Origin: Streptomyces termitum
Lineage (GTDB): Bacteria; Actinomycetota; Actinomycetes; Streptomycetales; Streptomycetaceae
Length of the DNA stretch: 64,000 bases
Reading direction: 5' to 3'
NCBI RefSeq assembly: GCF_014650175.1
Contig: NZ_BMUL01000002.1
Span: 315,150-379,149, forward strand
Part shown: positions 51,808 through 59,704 of the stretch, one piece after another
Position numbering within the stretch: the first letter of the stretch is position 1
Layout: every line of letters begins with the position of its first letter
Notes under the pieces: generated by a model
Databases searched by the model: none
Told to the model about the DNA's origin: nothing
Seen by the model: the letters and a program-made list of their open reading frames with translations, nothing else
Translations under genes and position numbers: made by a program

Positions 51808-51832
51808 GACCCTCCTTCGGGAGGGTCTTTTT
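51808..51832 (+). terminator. Rho-independent terminator of tRNA-Arg
   Basis: GACCCTCC TTCG GGAGGGTC, an 8-bp stem closed by a UUCG tetraloop, followed by TTTTT. It is a textbook intrinsic terminator 10 bases after the tRNA. Confidence 0.95.
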
Positions 51833-51986
51833 GCTGGTGGGGCAAGGGATCGGGGGCGCGATCTGTTGCCTCCGGTGGTTGTTCGGTATGGCGGTGGGGG
51901 CTTCGGGAGGGGCTCTCCGTAGGTTCGAGAGGACAAATCGGCATTCGGGTTGAAGTCGCGGTGGTGCCCGGATCATCCTTACCGTC

Positions 51987-53840
51987 ATGCCTCTCGCCGC
52001 CGCGCTCGACGTGTCACATCTGCCCGACTACGCGCACGACTGGGCTCTGGTCGACGTCGAGACGTCCGGCCTGGTCGCCCGGCGTGACCGGATCCTCTCG
52101 ATCGCGGTGCTGACCTTCGCGCCGGACGGAAGTCCGACCGGCGAGTACTCGACCCTGCTGAACCCGGGCTGCGATCCCGGTCCCGTGCACGTCCACGGTC
52201 TGACCGCGGAACGGCTGAGCGGCGCCCCGACCTTCGAGCAGGTGGCCGGGCGGATCGGCGCGCTCCTGCGGGACCGCGTCATGGTGGCGCACAACGCGCA
52301 GTTCGACTACGACTTCCTGGCCCACGAGTTCGCCCGTGCCCGGCTCCATCTTCCGGTCACCCGGCGCCTGTGCACCCTGGCCCTGAACCGGCGGGTGGAA
52401 CCGCCCGCCGCCGACCTCAGCCTGGCGTCGCTGGCCGCTCACTACGGTGTGCCGCAGACCAGCGCTCATGACGCGCTGGACGACACCCGCGTCCTCGCGG
52501 GCATCCTCCGCTCCTCCCTCGCCGAAGCCGCACGGCTGGACGTGCCGTTGCCGCTGGTGCCCTGCCCTCCCCGGCAGGATCCGCGGTTCGCGCCGAGTCC
52601 GCCGAAGACTCCGTGCGCCTACCGGAATCCGGGCCGTCTGGCACCCGGCGATCAGCTCGTCCAGGGCATGAAGGTCGCCCTCACGGGTGAGACGGAGACC
52701 TCCCGGGCCGAGCTGGTGGCCCGGGCCGTCGCCGCCGGTCTGAACGTCATGTCGTCGGTCAGCCGGCACACCAGCGTGCTCGTCACCAATGACGGGGCCT
52801 CGGGTTCGGCGAAGGCGCGGCGGGCGATCGCCGAAGGCGTCACGGTCATCGACGAGCGCACGTTCCTCGGGATGCTGGACGAGGTGCGTTCCGGAACACC
52901 GCACGAGAGCCAGGATGCGAAGAAGGCTCCGGAAGCGGCGGCCCCGGCCGCACCGCCCGCTGCACCGACGCCGTCCCCCGCCACGACCGCGACCGCGGCT
53001 GTCGCTGACGTGCCGGCGCCCGGGCGGCCCGGGCCCAAGCATTCCGTCAGGCCGTTCGGCCGTCGGCGGGTCCTGGTCCTGGGCGGCACCCACGAGGAGG
53101 CGTCCGCCGCCCGGGCCAGGGTCGTCGAGCTGGGCGGGGCAGCCGCGATCAACCTCTCGGCGAGCGTCACCGACGTCGTCCTCTTCCCCGGGGGCGAACG
53201 CGACCGCCGGATGACCCGCGTCACCGCGCTGGAGCTTCCGGTCCACGCGAGCGACTGGCTCGGGGCCTCCGCCTCCGAGCCGGCCGCCGCCCTCGCCCGG
53301 GGCGGTGCGGCGGCCGATGTCCTGCCGCGCGGCGGAGTCATCGACCTCCCCGCCCCGCCCACCGCCGGCCACTGGCATGTGAGTGCCTCCTGGGCGCAAC
53401 AGCCGAACTGCGAGATCGACGTCGTCGCCTTCGTCCTCGACGAGGACGGGCAGGTCTCCTGCGACGGGGACTTCGTCTTCTACAGCGCGCCGGAAAGTCC
53501 CGACGGAGCCGTCCGTCTCCTCTGCGACGGCCCGACGGAGCAGACCATCGCCGTCGACCTCGCGGCACTGCCTCCCGCCGCCCACCGGATCGCGATCGCC
53601 GCCGCCATCGACGGTGCCGCCACCTTCGGGGACATCGGGGCGGTCCAGGTGACCCTCGCGCCGGGGGTGGACGCTCCGACCACGGCTCAGGCGACCCTGG
53701 ACGCCGCCACCAGCGAGCGCACCCTGCTCCTCGCCGAGGTCTACCGCCGGGGCCCGAAGTGGCGCTTCCGCGCCGTCGGCCAGGGCTACGACCACGGTCT
53801 GGAGAGCCTCGTGCGTGGATACGGCGTCGACGTGGAGTAG
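51987..53840 (+). CDS. DEDDh exonuclease - BRCT - TerD fusion protein
   Basis: A 617-residue multi-domain protein. Residues 15-180 are a DnaQ-like 3'-5' exonuclease with all five residues (Asp23, Glu25, Asp107, His161, Asp166). Residues about 226-300 form a BRCT domain (VALTGETETSRAELV...NDGASGSAKARRA) of the kind in DNA ligase or DNA polymerase III epsilon-like proteins. A second BRCT-like segment follows at about 358-440 (RRRVLVLGGTHEEAS). Residues about 455-617 form a TerD domain with the calcium-binding CEIDVVAFVLDEDG and the ending VGQGYDHGLESLVRGYGVDVE. There is no obvious ribosome site. It links nuclease activity to the Ter stress system; how is not known. Confidence 0.9.
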   Translation: MPLAAALDVSHLPDYAHDWALVDVETSGLVARRDRILSIAVLTFAPDGSPTGEYSTLLNPGCDPGPVHVHGLTAERLSGAPTFEQVAGRIGALLRDRVMVAHNAQFDYDFLAHEFARARLHLPVTRRLCTLALNRRVEPPAADLSLASLAAHYGVPQTSAHDALDDTRVLAGILRSSLAEAARLDVPLPLVPCPPRQDPRFAPSPPKTPCAYRNPGRLAPGDQLVQGMKVALTGETETSRAELVARAVAAGLNVMSSVSRHTSVLVTNDGASGSAKARRAIAEGVTVIDERTFLGMLDEVRSGTPHESQDAKKAPEAAAPAAPPAAPTPSPATTATAAVADVPAPGRPGPKHSVRPFGRRRVLVLGGTHEEASAARARVVELGGAAAINLSASVTDVVLFPGGERDRRMTRVTALELPVHASDWLGASASEPAAALARGGAAADVLPRGGVIDLPAPPTAGHWHVSASWAQQPNCEIDVVAFVLDEDGQVSCDGDFVFYSAPESPDGAVRLLCDGPTEQTIAVDLAALPPAAHRIAIAAAIDGAATFGDIGAVQVTLAPGVDAPTTAQATLDAATSERTLLLAEVYRRGPKWRFRAVGQGYDHGLESLVRGYGVDVE

Positions 53841-54007
53841 TTCCTCGCCACCTGCCGGATGACGGGGAGGGAGCGCCCCGGTCCGCCGGACGCGAGAGGC
53901 CACGAAGCGCCTCCGGAGGGCCGGGGTTCCGGGCGGTCGTCTCCGTCGGCCGGTCGTGGGCCCGCGACCGGCCCCATGTCCTCACGGGCTCCGCTCCGTG
54001 GTCCGGA

Positions 54008-54553
54008 TCATCGCGGAGAGGGAGCCGCGCGTTCCCCCTCCAGGAGGTCCAGCGCCTCTTCCCAGGGGAAGGGGACCTGGTCGCCCGTTGTCGGCGGGTG
54101 GGGGCCGGAGGTGCCGAACCGGACGCCCATCGCGCGCAGTTGCTCCAGGCTGCGGACGTAGGCCGGGTGGGCGGACAGGGCGGCGTTCACGTGCGGGAGG
54201 ACGGCGGTCGGGGTCCCCGTGCCGTACGCCTCGCACAGGATGGCCAGGGCGAGGGTGTCGGCGATGCCCGCCGCCCACTTGTTGACGGTGTTGAAGGTGG
54301 CGGGCGCGACGGCGATGGCGTCGGCGGGCGGGAGGGGGCGCGGCGCGTCGGGGGTGCGCCAGGCCGAGCGGACCGGGTGGCCGGTCGTCGCCTCGATCGC
54401 CTCGGGGTCGAGGAAGGCGAGGCCCTGGGGGGTGGCGATGACGCCGACGTCCCAGCCGCGTTCCCGCGCGGCGGTGATCAGCCGGTCGGTCTCGCGGGCG
54501 ATGCCGGCGGCGCAGACGACGACGTACAGGAACGGCCGTGCGGTCTCTGTCAT
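54008..54553 (-). CDS. Flavoprotein (HFCD family, PPC decarboxylase-like)
   Basis: A 181-residue flavoprotein fold. It has VVVCAAGIARETDRLITAA at the start, an AVAPATFNTVNKWAAGIADT segment like the active-site strand of phosphopantothenoylcysteine decarboxylase-type enzymes, and a Ser/Thr-free middle. ATG 54553 has GGGAG 5 bases upstream. The substrate is not predictable; cysteine-peptide decarboxylation or dehydration is one possibility. No peptide or pantothenate genes are near. Confidence 0.8.
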   Translation of the reverse strand: MTETARPFLYVVVCAAGIARETDRLITAARERGWDVGVIATPQGLAFLDPEAIEATTGHPVRSAWRTPDAPRPLPPADAIAVAPATFNTVNKWAAGIADTLALAILCEAYGTGTPTAVLPHVNAALSAHPAYVRSLEQLRAMGVRFGTSGPHPPTTGDQVPFPWEEALDLLEGERAAPSPR

Positions 54554-54619
54554 GCGGACTCCCTGGACTCTGCGGAGGGGGGACCTCCCCAGGGTGTCAG
54601 GCACCGGAGAACCGGGAGC

Positions 54620-54711
54620 GGGACTCCGGGACTCCGGGACTCCAAAAGCATCAGGGCATCAGGACTCCCGGGCGTCAGGACGTCAGGGCGTCAGGCCGTC
54701 GAACCGTCAGC
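54620..54711. repeat. Period-8 tandem repeat array
   Basis: Three perfect GGGACTCC (54620-54643), four A, two GCATCAGG (54648-54663), ACTCCCGG, GCGTCAGG, ACGTCAGG, GCGTCAGG (54672-54695), CCGTCGAA and CCGTCAGC (54696-54711): all in register at 8 bases from 54648 onward. It sits between the flavoprotein gene and the symporter gene and runs into the symporter stop codon. Confidence 0.85.
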
Positions 54712-55687
54712 GTGCCGGAATCAGGCGCGGAACGAGCCGTACGTACGCGATCATGCCGAGGACCTCGACCAGGGTCTGGGTGACGACCGCCGCGGCCGCG
54801 ACCGCGAGGCCGTCGGGGAGGGCCAGGGCCAGGGGGAGGACGACCAGGGAGTTGCGGGTGGCGCCGGTGAAGACGATCGCCCGCGCGCCGCCCGTGTCGA
54901 GGCGGAAGAGGCGGGCGACGGCCTTGCCCGCGAAGGCCATGACCACGAGGAAGGCCGCGTAGAAGGGGACGACGGCGGCGACGTCGGTGAGGCTGTCGCC
55001 GAGTTTCGGCACCTGGGAGGCGACGACCGTGAGGAGGGTCGCGGCCATCAGCGGAACCATCGTCGTGGTCGCCGCGGCCGAGACCCGCTCGCCCGCCGGG
55101 CGGCGGGCCGCCCACGCCTGGAGCGCCCAGGCCAGGGCCAGCGGGACGGCGATGAGGAAGAGGAACGCCTCCAGGAAGGGCCGGACCTCCACCACGTCGG
55201 CCAGTTCCGCGCCCATGAAGAGGTAGAGGAGGACCGGGAGCAGCAGCATCTGCGCCACCAGGAGCAGCGGGGTGGCGGCGAGCAGGCGGCGGCTGGAGCC
55301 GCCCGCCAGGCCCGAGAAGACGATCACGTAGTCGACGCAGGGGCAGAGCAGCACCAGCAGGACGCCGAGGCGGACCGCCTGGTCGGCCGGGAGGAACGTG
55401 AACATCGCGGCCACCACGAGCGGGACGACGGCGAAGTTCACCACCAGGGCCGCCGCCAGGAACCGGCCGTCGCGCAGCGAGCGGGCCAGGTCGGCGGCCG
55501 GGACCTGGAGGAAGGTCACGAAGAGGAGGGCGCCGAGGACCGGGTTGATGGCGTGTGCGAGGCCGGGGCCGAGGTCCGGGGCGAGCCGTCCCAGCAGCCC
55601 GCCGGCCGCCATCGCCGCGAGGTAGACCGCGACCTGGTGGTCCTCCATCCGCTCGACCGGCCCCTTGCCCGCCCGCTGCTGCCCCAC
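54707..55687 (-). CDS. Bile acid:sodium symporter/arsenite ACR3-family membrane protein
   Basis: A 326-residue membrane protein with about ten helices. The core motif LLCPCVDYVIVFSGLAGGSS (helix 4) and the paired TGATRNSLVVLPLALALP (helix 9) are typical of the SBF/ACR3 group annotated as arsenic resistance in actinobacteria. Start GTG 55687 is preferred because GGGGAA is 5 bases upstream; ATG 55648 (313 residues) is the alternative. It lies downstream of a metal-sensor gene with a 164-base gap holding two 24-base direct repeats. No arsC or other ars genes are present, so the substrate may not be arsenite. Confidence 0.8.
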   Translation of the reverse strand: MGQQRAGKGPVERMEDHQVAVYLAAMAAGGLLGRLAPDLGPGLAHAINPVLGALLFVTFLQVPAADLARSLRDGRFLAAALVVNFAVVPLVVAAMFTFLPADQAVRLGVLLVLLCPCVDYVIVFSGLAGGSSRRLLAATPLLLVAQMLLLPVLLYLFMGAELADVVEVRPFLEAFLFLIAVPLALAWALQAWAARRPAGERVSAAATTTMVPLMAATLLTVVASQVPKLGDSLTDVAAVVPFYAAFLVVMAFAGKAVARLFRLDTGGARAIVFTGATRNSLVVLPLALALPDGLAVAAAAVVTQTLVEVLGMIAYVRLVPRLIPAR

Positions 55688-55724
55688 GCCGTTCCCCGCT
55701 CCTCGTCCCTTGCCGTCCGCGCCC

Positions 55725-55807
55725 CGTAATCCAACACCGCACGTCCCGCACCCGGCGCCCCGCGCGTCCCGCGCCCCGCGCCTCGTAATCCAACACCGCA
55801 CGTCCCG
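55725..55807. repeat. Two 24-base direct repeats in the symporter upstream region
   Basis: Identical 24-base copies at 55725-55748 and 55784-55807, beginning CGTAATCCAACACCGC and ending CGTCCCG, 59 bases apart. Between them lie GCGCGTCCCGCGCCCCGCGCC-type near-repeats. They occupy the gap between nmtR and the symporter gene. They could be binding sites for a regulator or a duplicated promoter element. Confidence 0.75.
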
Positions 55808-55851
55808 TGTTCAGCGCGTGCCCCGTCCCGGCCCTCCGTGGAGGGGGACGG

Positions 55852-56220
55852 TCACACCGTCCCCGACGGGGTGTCGCGGACGCCCAGCCGGAGGTGTTCG
55901 ACGTGGTAGAGGGCCTGGTCGAGGAGTTCCGCGACGTGGTTGTCATAGAGGGCGTAGACGACCGAGCGGCCCCGGCGTTCGCCGGTGACGAGGCCGAGGT
56001 TGCGGAGCAGGCGGAGCTGGTGGGAGCAGGCGGAGGGCTCCATGCCGACGGCTTCGGCGAGTTCGCCGACCGCGCAGGGGCCTTCCTGGAGCCTGGCGAG
56101 GATGTACAGGCGGGAGGGGGTGGCGAGGGCCTGGAGGGTGGCGGCGACGTCGGCGGTGCCGACGGCGTCGAGCCGCTCGCGGGGGGTGGTGCCGGTGGCG
56201 GCGTCGGTTCCGTGGCCCAT
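55852..56220 (-). CDS. nmtR: ArsR-family metal sensor, NmtR-like
   Basis: A 122-residue ArsR/SmtB winged-helix repressor. The recognition helix is SACSHQLRLLRNLGLV. The alpha-5 metal site reads D93xH95...H106xxH109 (YDNHVAELL...YHVEH), the DxH-x10-HxxH order of NmtR/CzrA nickel, cobalt or zinc sensors. ATG 56220 is chosen because it gives the MGHG N-terminus of mycobacterial NmtR, whose Gly2 and His3 bind metal; the frame is open to 56253. Two extra C-terminal His of NmtR are missing here. It is divergent from a metal ATPase, with an operator between. Confidence 0.85.
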   Translation of the reverse strand: MGHGTDAATGTTPRERLDAVGTADVAATLQALATPSRLYILARLQEGPCAVGELAEAVGMEPSACSHQLRLLRNLGLVTGERRGRSVVYALYDNHVAELLDQALYHVEHLRLGVRDTPSGTV

Positions 56221-56249
56221 GCGGCCATCATACGGACGGCGCATCACTG

Positions 56250-56273
56250 ACACCTGAATAGCTCTTCAGGTGT
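56250..56273. promoter_or_regulatory. NmtR-type operator between nmtR and the metal ATPase gene
   Basis: ACACCTGAA TAGCTC TTCAGGTGT is a perfect 9-6-9 inverted repeat in the 105-base divergent promoter. ArsR-family repressors bind dyads of this size and shape at the -10/-35 region of both promoters. Very likely the autoregulatory and export-gene operator. Confidence 0.8.
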
Positions 56274-56325
56274 TCCGGTATGGTGAAGGGGTCGATGCCG
56301 CCTGCCCGCGAAGGGTCGCTCCGCC

Positions 56326-58473
56326 ATGCCCTCCTCCCTGGACCAGCGCCCCGCCCCGGCGGGCGACGCCCCCCGCCCGCTCCCGGCCCGCCGCCGCACC
56401 CGCGTCCTCGCGCTGCCGGAGGCCCGGTGGGCCGCCGCATCGCTCGCCCTGTTCCTTCTCGCCCTCCCGCCGTACCTGCTGGACGGGCCCGGCTGGCTGT
56501 GGGGGACCCTCTTCGCCGCCGCCTACGCGACCGGCGGCTGGGAGCCGGGCCTGGAGGGGCTGCGGGCGCTGCGGGAGCGGACCCTCGACGTGGACCTGCT
56601 GATGGTGGTCGCCGCGCTCGGCGCCGCCGCGATCGGGCAGGTCCTCGACGGCGCGCTCCTCATCGTCATCTTCGCGACCTCGGGCGCCCTGGAGGCCGTC
56701 GCGACCGCCCGTACCGAGGACTCGGTGCGCGGGCTGCTCGACCTCGCGCCCGCCACCGCCACCCGGCTGCGCGCCGACGGCTCCGAGGAGACCGTCGAGG
56801 CCGGGCTGCTCGCCGTCGGCGACACCGTGCTGGTGCGGCCCGGGGAGCGGATCGGCGCGGACGGCACGGTCGTCGGCGGGGTGAGCGAGGTGGACCAGGC
56901 CGGCATCACGGGCGAACCGCTGCCGGTGGTGCGGGAGGCGGGCGACGAGGTGTTCGCCGGGACGGTCAACGGCACCGGCGTCCTGCGCGTGCGGGTCGGC
57001 CGCGACCCGGAGGACTCGGTGATCGCCCGGATCGTGCGGATGGTCGAGGAGGCGTCCCGGACGAAGGCGCCGACCCAGCTCTTCGTGGAGAAGGTCGAGC
57101 AGCGGTACGCGCTCGGCATGGTCGCCGCCACGCTCGCCGTCTTCGCCGTGCCGCTCGCCCTCGGCGACGCGCTGGAACCGGCCCTGCTGCGGGCCATGAC
57201 CTTCATGATCGTCGCCTCGCCGTGCGCGGTCGTCCTCTCCACCATGCCGCCGCTCCTCTCCGCCATCGCCAACGCGGGCCGGCACGGCGTCCTCGCCAAG
57301 TCCGCCGTCGTGATGGAGCGGCTCGGGCGGGTCGACACCGTCGCCCTCGACAAGACCGGCACCCTCACGGAGGGCACCCCCCGCCTCACCGACGTCGTCC
57401 CCCTGCCCGCCCCGTCCCCGACCGGGAAGGAAGAGGGGGTGTACGGCTCCGATCCCGACGGGCGGCCGAAAAGCGGGACCGACGGGCGGCCGGGGAGCGG
57501 GGCCGACGCCCGCCGACGGACGGGAAGCGGGAACGGCCTCGGCGCCGACCGGCGGCCGGAGAGCGGGAACGGCCCCGCCGCCGACCGGCTGCTCCGGCTC
57601 GCCGCCTCCGCCGAGCACGGCAGCGAGCATCCGCTGGCCCGCGCGATCGTCGGCGCCGCCCTCGAACGGGGCCTCGTCCTGTCCCCCGCCGACGCGTTCG
57701 CCGCCACCCCCGGGCGGGGCGTCGCCGCCACCGTCGACGGGCACCGGATCGAGGTCGGCGCCCCCGCCCGCCTGCTGCCCGACGGCGCCCACGCGGGCCC
57801 GGCGCGGGAACTGGAGGAGGCCGGGAAGACCGTGGTGGCGGTGGTCCTGGACGGGCGCCCGGCGGGTCTCCTCGCCGTCGCCGACCGGCTGCGGCCCGGT
57901 GCCGCCGGGACGGTGGCCGCGCTGACCCGGCTCACCGGCCGCGCCCCGGCCCTGCTGACCGGCGACAACGAGCGCGCGGCGCAGCACGTCGCCGAGCGGG
58001 TCGGCATCACCGACGTGCGGGCGGGGCTGCTGCCCGGCGAGAAGGCGGCGGCGGTCCGGGAGTGGGAGGCGGCGGGCCGCCGGGTCCTGGTCGTCGGCGA
58101 CGGCGTCAACGACGCGCCCGCGCTGGCCGCCGCCCACTGCGGGGTGGCGATGGGCCGGACCGGTTCCGACCTCGCCCTGGAGACCGCGGACGCCGTCGTC
58201 GTCCGGGACGAACTGGCCGCCGTCCCCGCCGTCGTCGCCCTCTCCCGGGCCGCGCACCGGCTCGTCGTGCAGAACCTGGTGATCGCGGGGGCGTTCATCG
58301 CCGTCCTGGTCGCCTGGGACCTGATCGGCACGCTGCCGCTGCCGCTCGGCGTCGCCGGGCACGAGGGCTCCACGGTCCTCGTCGGCCTCAACGGCCTGCG
58401 GCTGCTCCGCGAGGCCGCCTGGCCGCGCCCCCCGTTCTCCCCGGGCCCGCGCGCGGTGACGGAAGCCCCGTGA
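56326..58473 (+). CDS. P1B-4-type heavy-metal translocating ATPase (CtpJ/NmtA-like)
   Basis: A 715-residue membrane ATPase. It has ITGE (194-197), SPC in the metal-binding helix (298-300), DKTGT (342-346), an EHPL nucleotide-domain motif, TGDN and GDGVNDAPAL. HEGST in the last membrane part (679-683) with SPC is the P1B-4 signature, the class that exports cobalt, nickel or iron. No N-terminal metal-binding domain is seen. The nucleotide domain has a low-complexity insert (about 365-420, repeated DGRP and GSG). GAAGGG precedes the ATG. It is probably derepressed by the divergent NmtR-like protein on metal excess. Confidence 0.92.
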   Translation: MPSSLDQRPAPAGDAPRPLPARRRTRVLALPEARWAAASLALFLLALPPYLLDGPGWLWGTLFAAAYATGGWEPGLEGLRALRERTLDVDLLMVVAALGAAAIGQVLDGALLIVIFATSGALEAVATARTEDSVRGLLDLAPATATRLRADGSEETVEAGLLAVGDTVLVRPGERIGADGTVVGGVSEVDQAGITGEPLPVVREAGDEVFAGTVNGTGVLRVRVGRDPEDSVIARIVRMVEEASRTKAPTQLFVEKVEQRYALGMVAATLAVFAVPLALGDALEPALLRAMTFMIVASPCAVVLSTMPPLLSAIANAGRHGVLAKSAVVMERLGRVDTVALDKTGTLTEGTPRLTDVVPLPAPSPTGKEEGVYGSDPDGRPKSGTDGRPGSGADARRRTGSGNGLGADRRPESGNGPAADRLLRLAASAEHGSEHPLARAIVGAALERGLVLSPADAFAATPGRGVAATVDGHRIEVGAPARLLPDGAHAGPARELEEAGKTVVAVVLDGRPAGLLAVADRLRPGAAGTVAALTRLTGRAPALLTGDNERAAQHVAERVGITDVRAGLLPGEKAAAVREWEAAGRRVLVVGDGVNDAPALAAAHCGVAMGRTGSDLALETADAVVVRDELAAVPAVVALSRAAHRLVVQNLVIAGAFIAVLVAWDLIGTLPLPLGVAGHEGSTVLVGLNGLRLLREAAWPRPPFSPGPRAVTEAP

Positions 58474-58492
58474 GGGGCGGAAACCGCCCCTC
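58472..58492 (+). terminator. Hairpin after the metal ATPase gene
   Basis: GAGGGGCGG AAA CCGCCCCTC, a perfect 9-bp stem that starts within the stop codon of the ATPase. There is no T-run. Confidence 0.7.
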
Positions 58493-58522
58493 CTGTCGGT
58501 GCCCCGGGCCACAATCGGGGCC

Positions 58523-59704
58523 ATGACCACGACCGGCTCCGCCGCCCCTCCCCCGCTCACCGCCCGCGCCCTCAACCGGGCCACCCTCGCCCGGCAGGTG
58601 CTGCTCGCCCGGGAGCCGCTCGGCGTCGAGGAGGCGGTCCGGCGGGTAGTGGCGCTCCAGGCGCAGCTGCCGGGTTCGCCGTACGTGGCGCTGTGGAACC
58701 GGCTGGAGGGCTTCGACCCGGCTCTGGTCGACGCCGCCGTCGACGGCTTCCGGCTGGTCCGCTCGACGCTGATGCGGATCACCCTGCACCTGGTGCACGT
58801 CGACGACCACGGCCCGTTCCGGGTGGCGATGGAGCCGACGCTGCGCGGCAGCCGGCTGCGGGACCGGCGGTTCGCGGAGGCCGGGCTCACCCCGGAGGAC
58901 GCCGACCGGCTGCTGCCGGAGCTGCTCGCCTACGCGGCCCGGCCGCGCACCGGGGCCGAGCTCCAGGCCCGGTGCGGGGAGGGCTGGGGCGGGGTGGGCC
59001 TCACCCCGGTCGCCTGGCGGCTGCTGCGCCAGTACGCGCCCCTCTGGTACGTGCCGACCGGTCCGCCCTGGTCGTACGGCTCCTCCCCCGGCTTCGTCGC
59101 CGCCGCCCCCGAGCCGGTGCCGACCGCCCCGGAGGCGGCGGCCGAGGGCCTGGAGACGCTGGCCGGCCGCTACCTGGCGGGCTTCGGGCCCGCGTCGGCG
59201 GCGGACCTGGCCCAGTTCGCGCTGGTGCAGCGCGGCCGGGCCCGTACCGCGCTCGACGCCCTCGTCCGGGCCGGGACGGCGGAGGTCCTGGCCGGTCCGG
59301 ACGGCACGGTGCTGTACGACCTGCCGGGCGCCGTCCGCCCGGACGGGGAGACGCCCGCCCCGCCGCGCCTGATGGCGATGTGGGACAGCACGCTCCTCGC
59401 GTACGCGGACCGCTCCCGGATCATCCCGCCCGCCTACCGCAAGGAGGTCATACGGAACAACGGGGACTCGCTGCCCACCCTCCTCGTCGACGGGTACGTG
59501 GCCGGGGTCTGGCGGCCGGTGCCGGGCGGGATCGAGGCGTCCGCCTTCCGTCCGCTGGCGGCCGGGGAGTGGGCCGGGCTCGCGGCCGAGGCGGCGTCGC
59601 TGGGCGCGATGCTCGCCGACCGCGACCCCCGGGTGTACGGGCGCTTCGACCACTGGTGGGCGAAGGGCGTCCCGGCGGTCGAGACCCGCCTCCTTCCCTA
59701 CTGA
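58523..59704 (+). CDS. AlkZ-like winged-helix protein (HTH_42, DNA glycosylase family)
   Basis: A 393-residue protein of tandem winged-helix domains. The catalytic-type motif QxQ is at Gln46-Ala47-Gln48 in VVALQAQLPGSP, as in AlkZ and YcaQ glycosylases that excise bulky alkyl adducts and unhook interstrand crosslinks. WWAKGVPAVETRLLPY near the end is the conserved C-terminus. ATG 58523 is preferred over GTG 58499. It lies away from biosynthetic genes, so a housekeeping repair role is more likely than self-resistance. Its last 7 bases overlap kdpC on the other strand. Confidence 0.82.
   Translation: MTTTGSAAPPPLTARALNRATLARQVLLAREPLGVEEAVRRVVALQAQLPGSPYVALWNRLEGFDPALVDAAVDGFRLVRSTLMRITLHLVHVDDHGPFRVAMEPTLRGSRLRDRRFAEAGLTPEDADRLLPELLAYAARPRTGAELQARCGEGWGGVGLTPVAWRLLRQYAPLWYVPTGPPWSYGSSPGFVAAAPEPVPTAPEAAAEGLETLAGRYLAGFGPASAADLAQFALVQRGRARTALDALVRAGTAEVLAGPDGTVLYDLPGAVRPDGETPAPPRLMAMWDSTLLAYADRSRIIPPAYRKEVIRNNGDSLPTLLVDGYVAGVWRPVPGGIEASAFRPLAAGEWAGLAAEAASLGAMLADRDPRVYGRFDHWWAKGVPAVETRLLPY

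Noticed and set aside
51725..53840. tRNA-linked genomic island or integrated element
   Set aside because: No integrase, excisionase or flanking copy of the tRNA 3' end was seen, so only the neighbourhood is suggestive.
54620..54711. CRISPR-like array
   Set aside because: Units are 8 bases with no unique spacers, and no cas genes are present.
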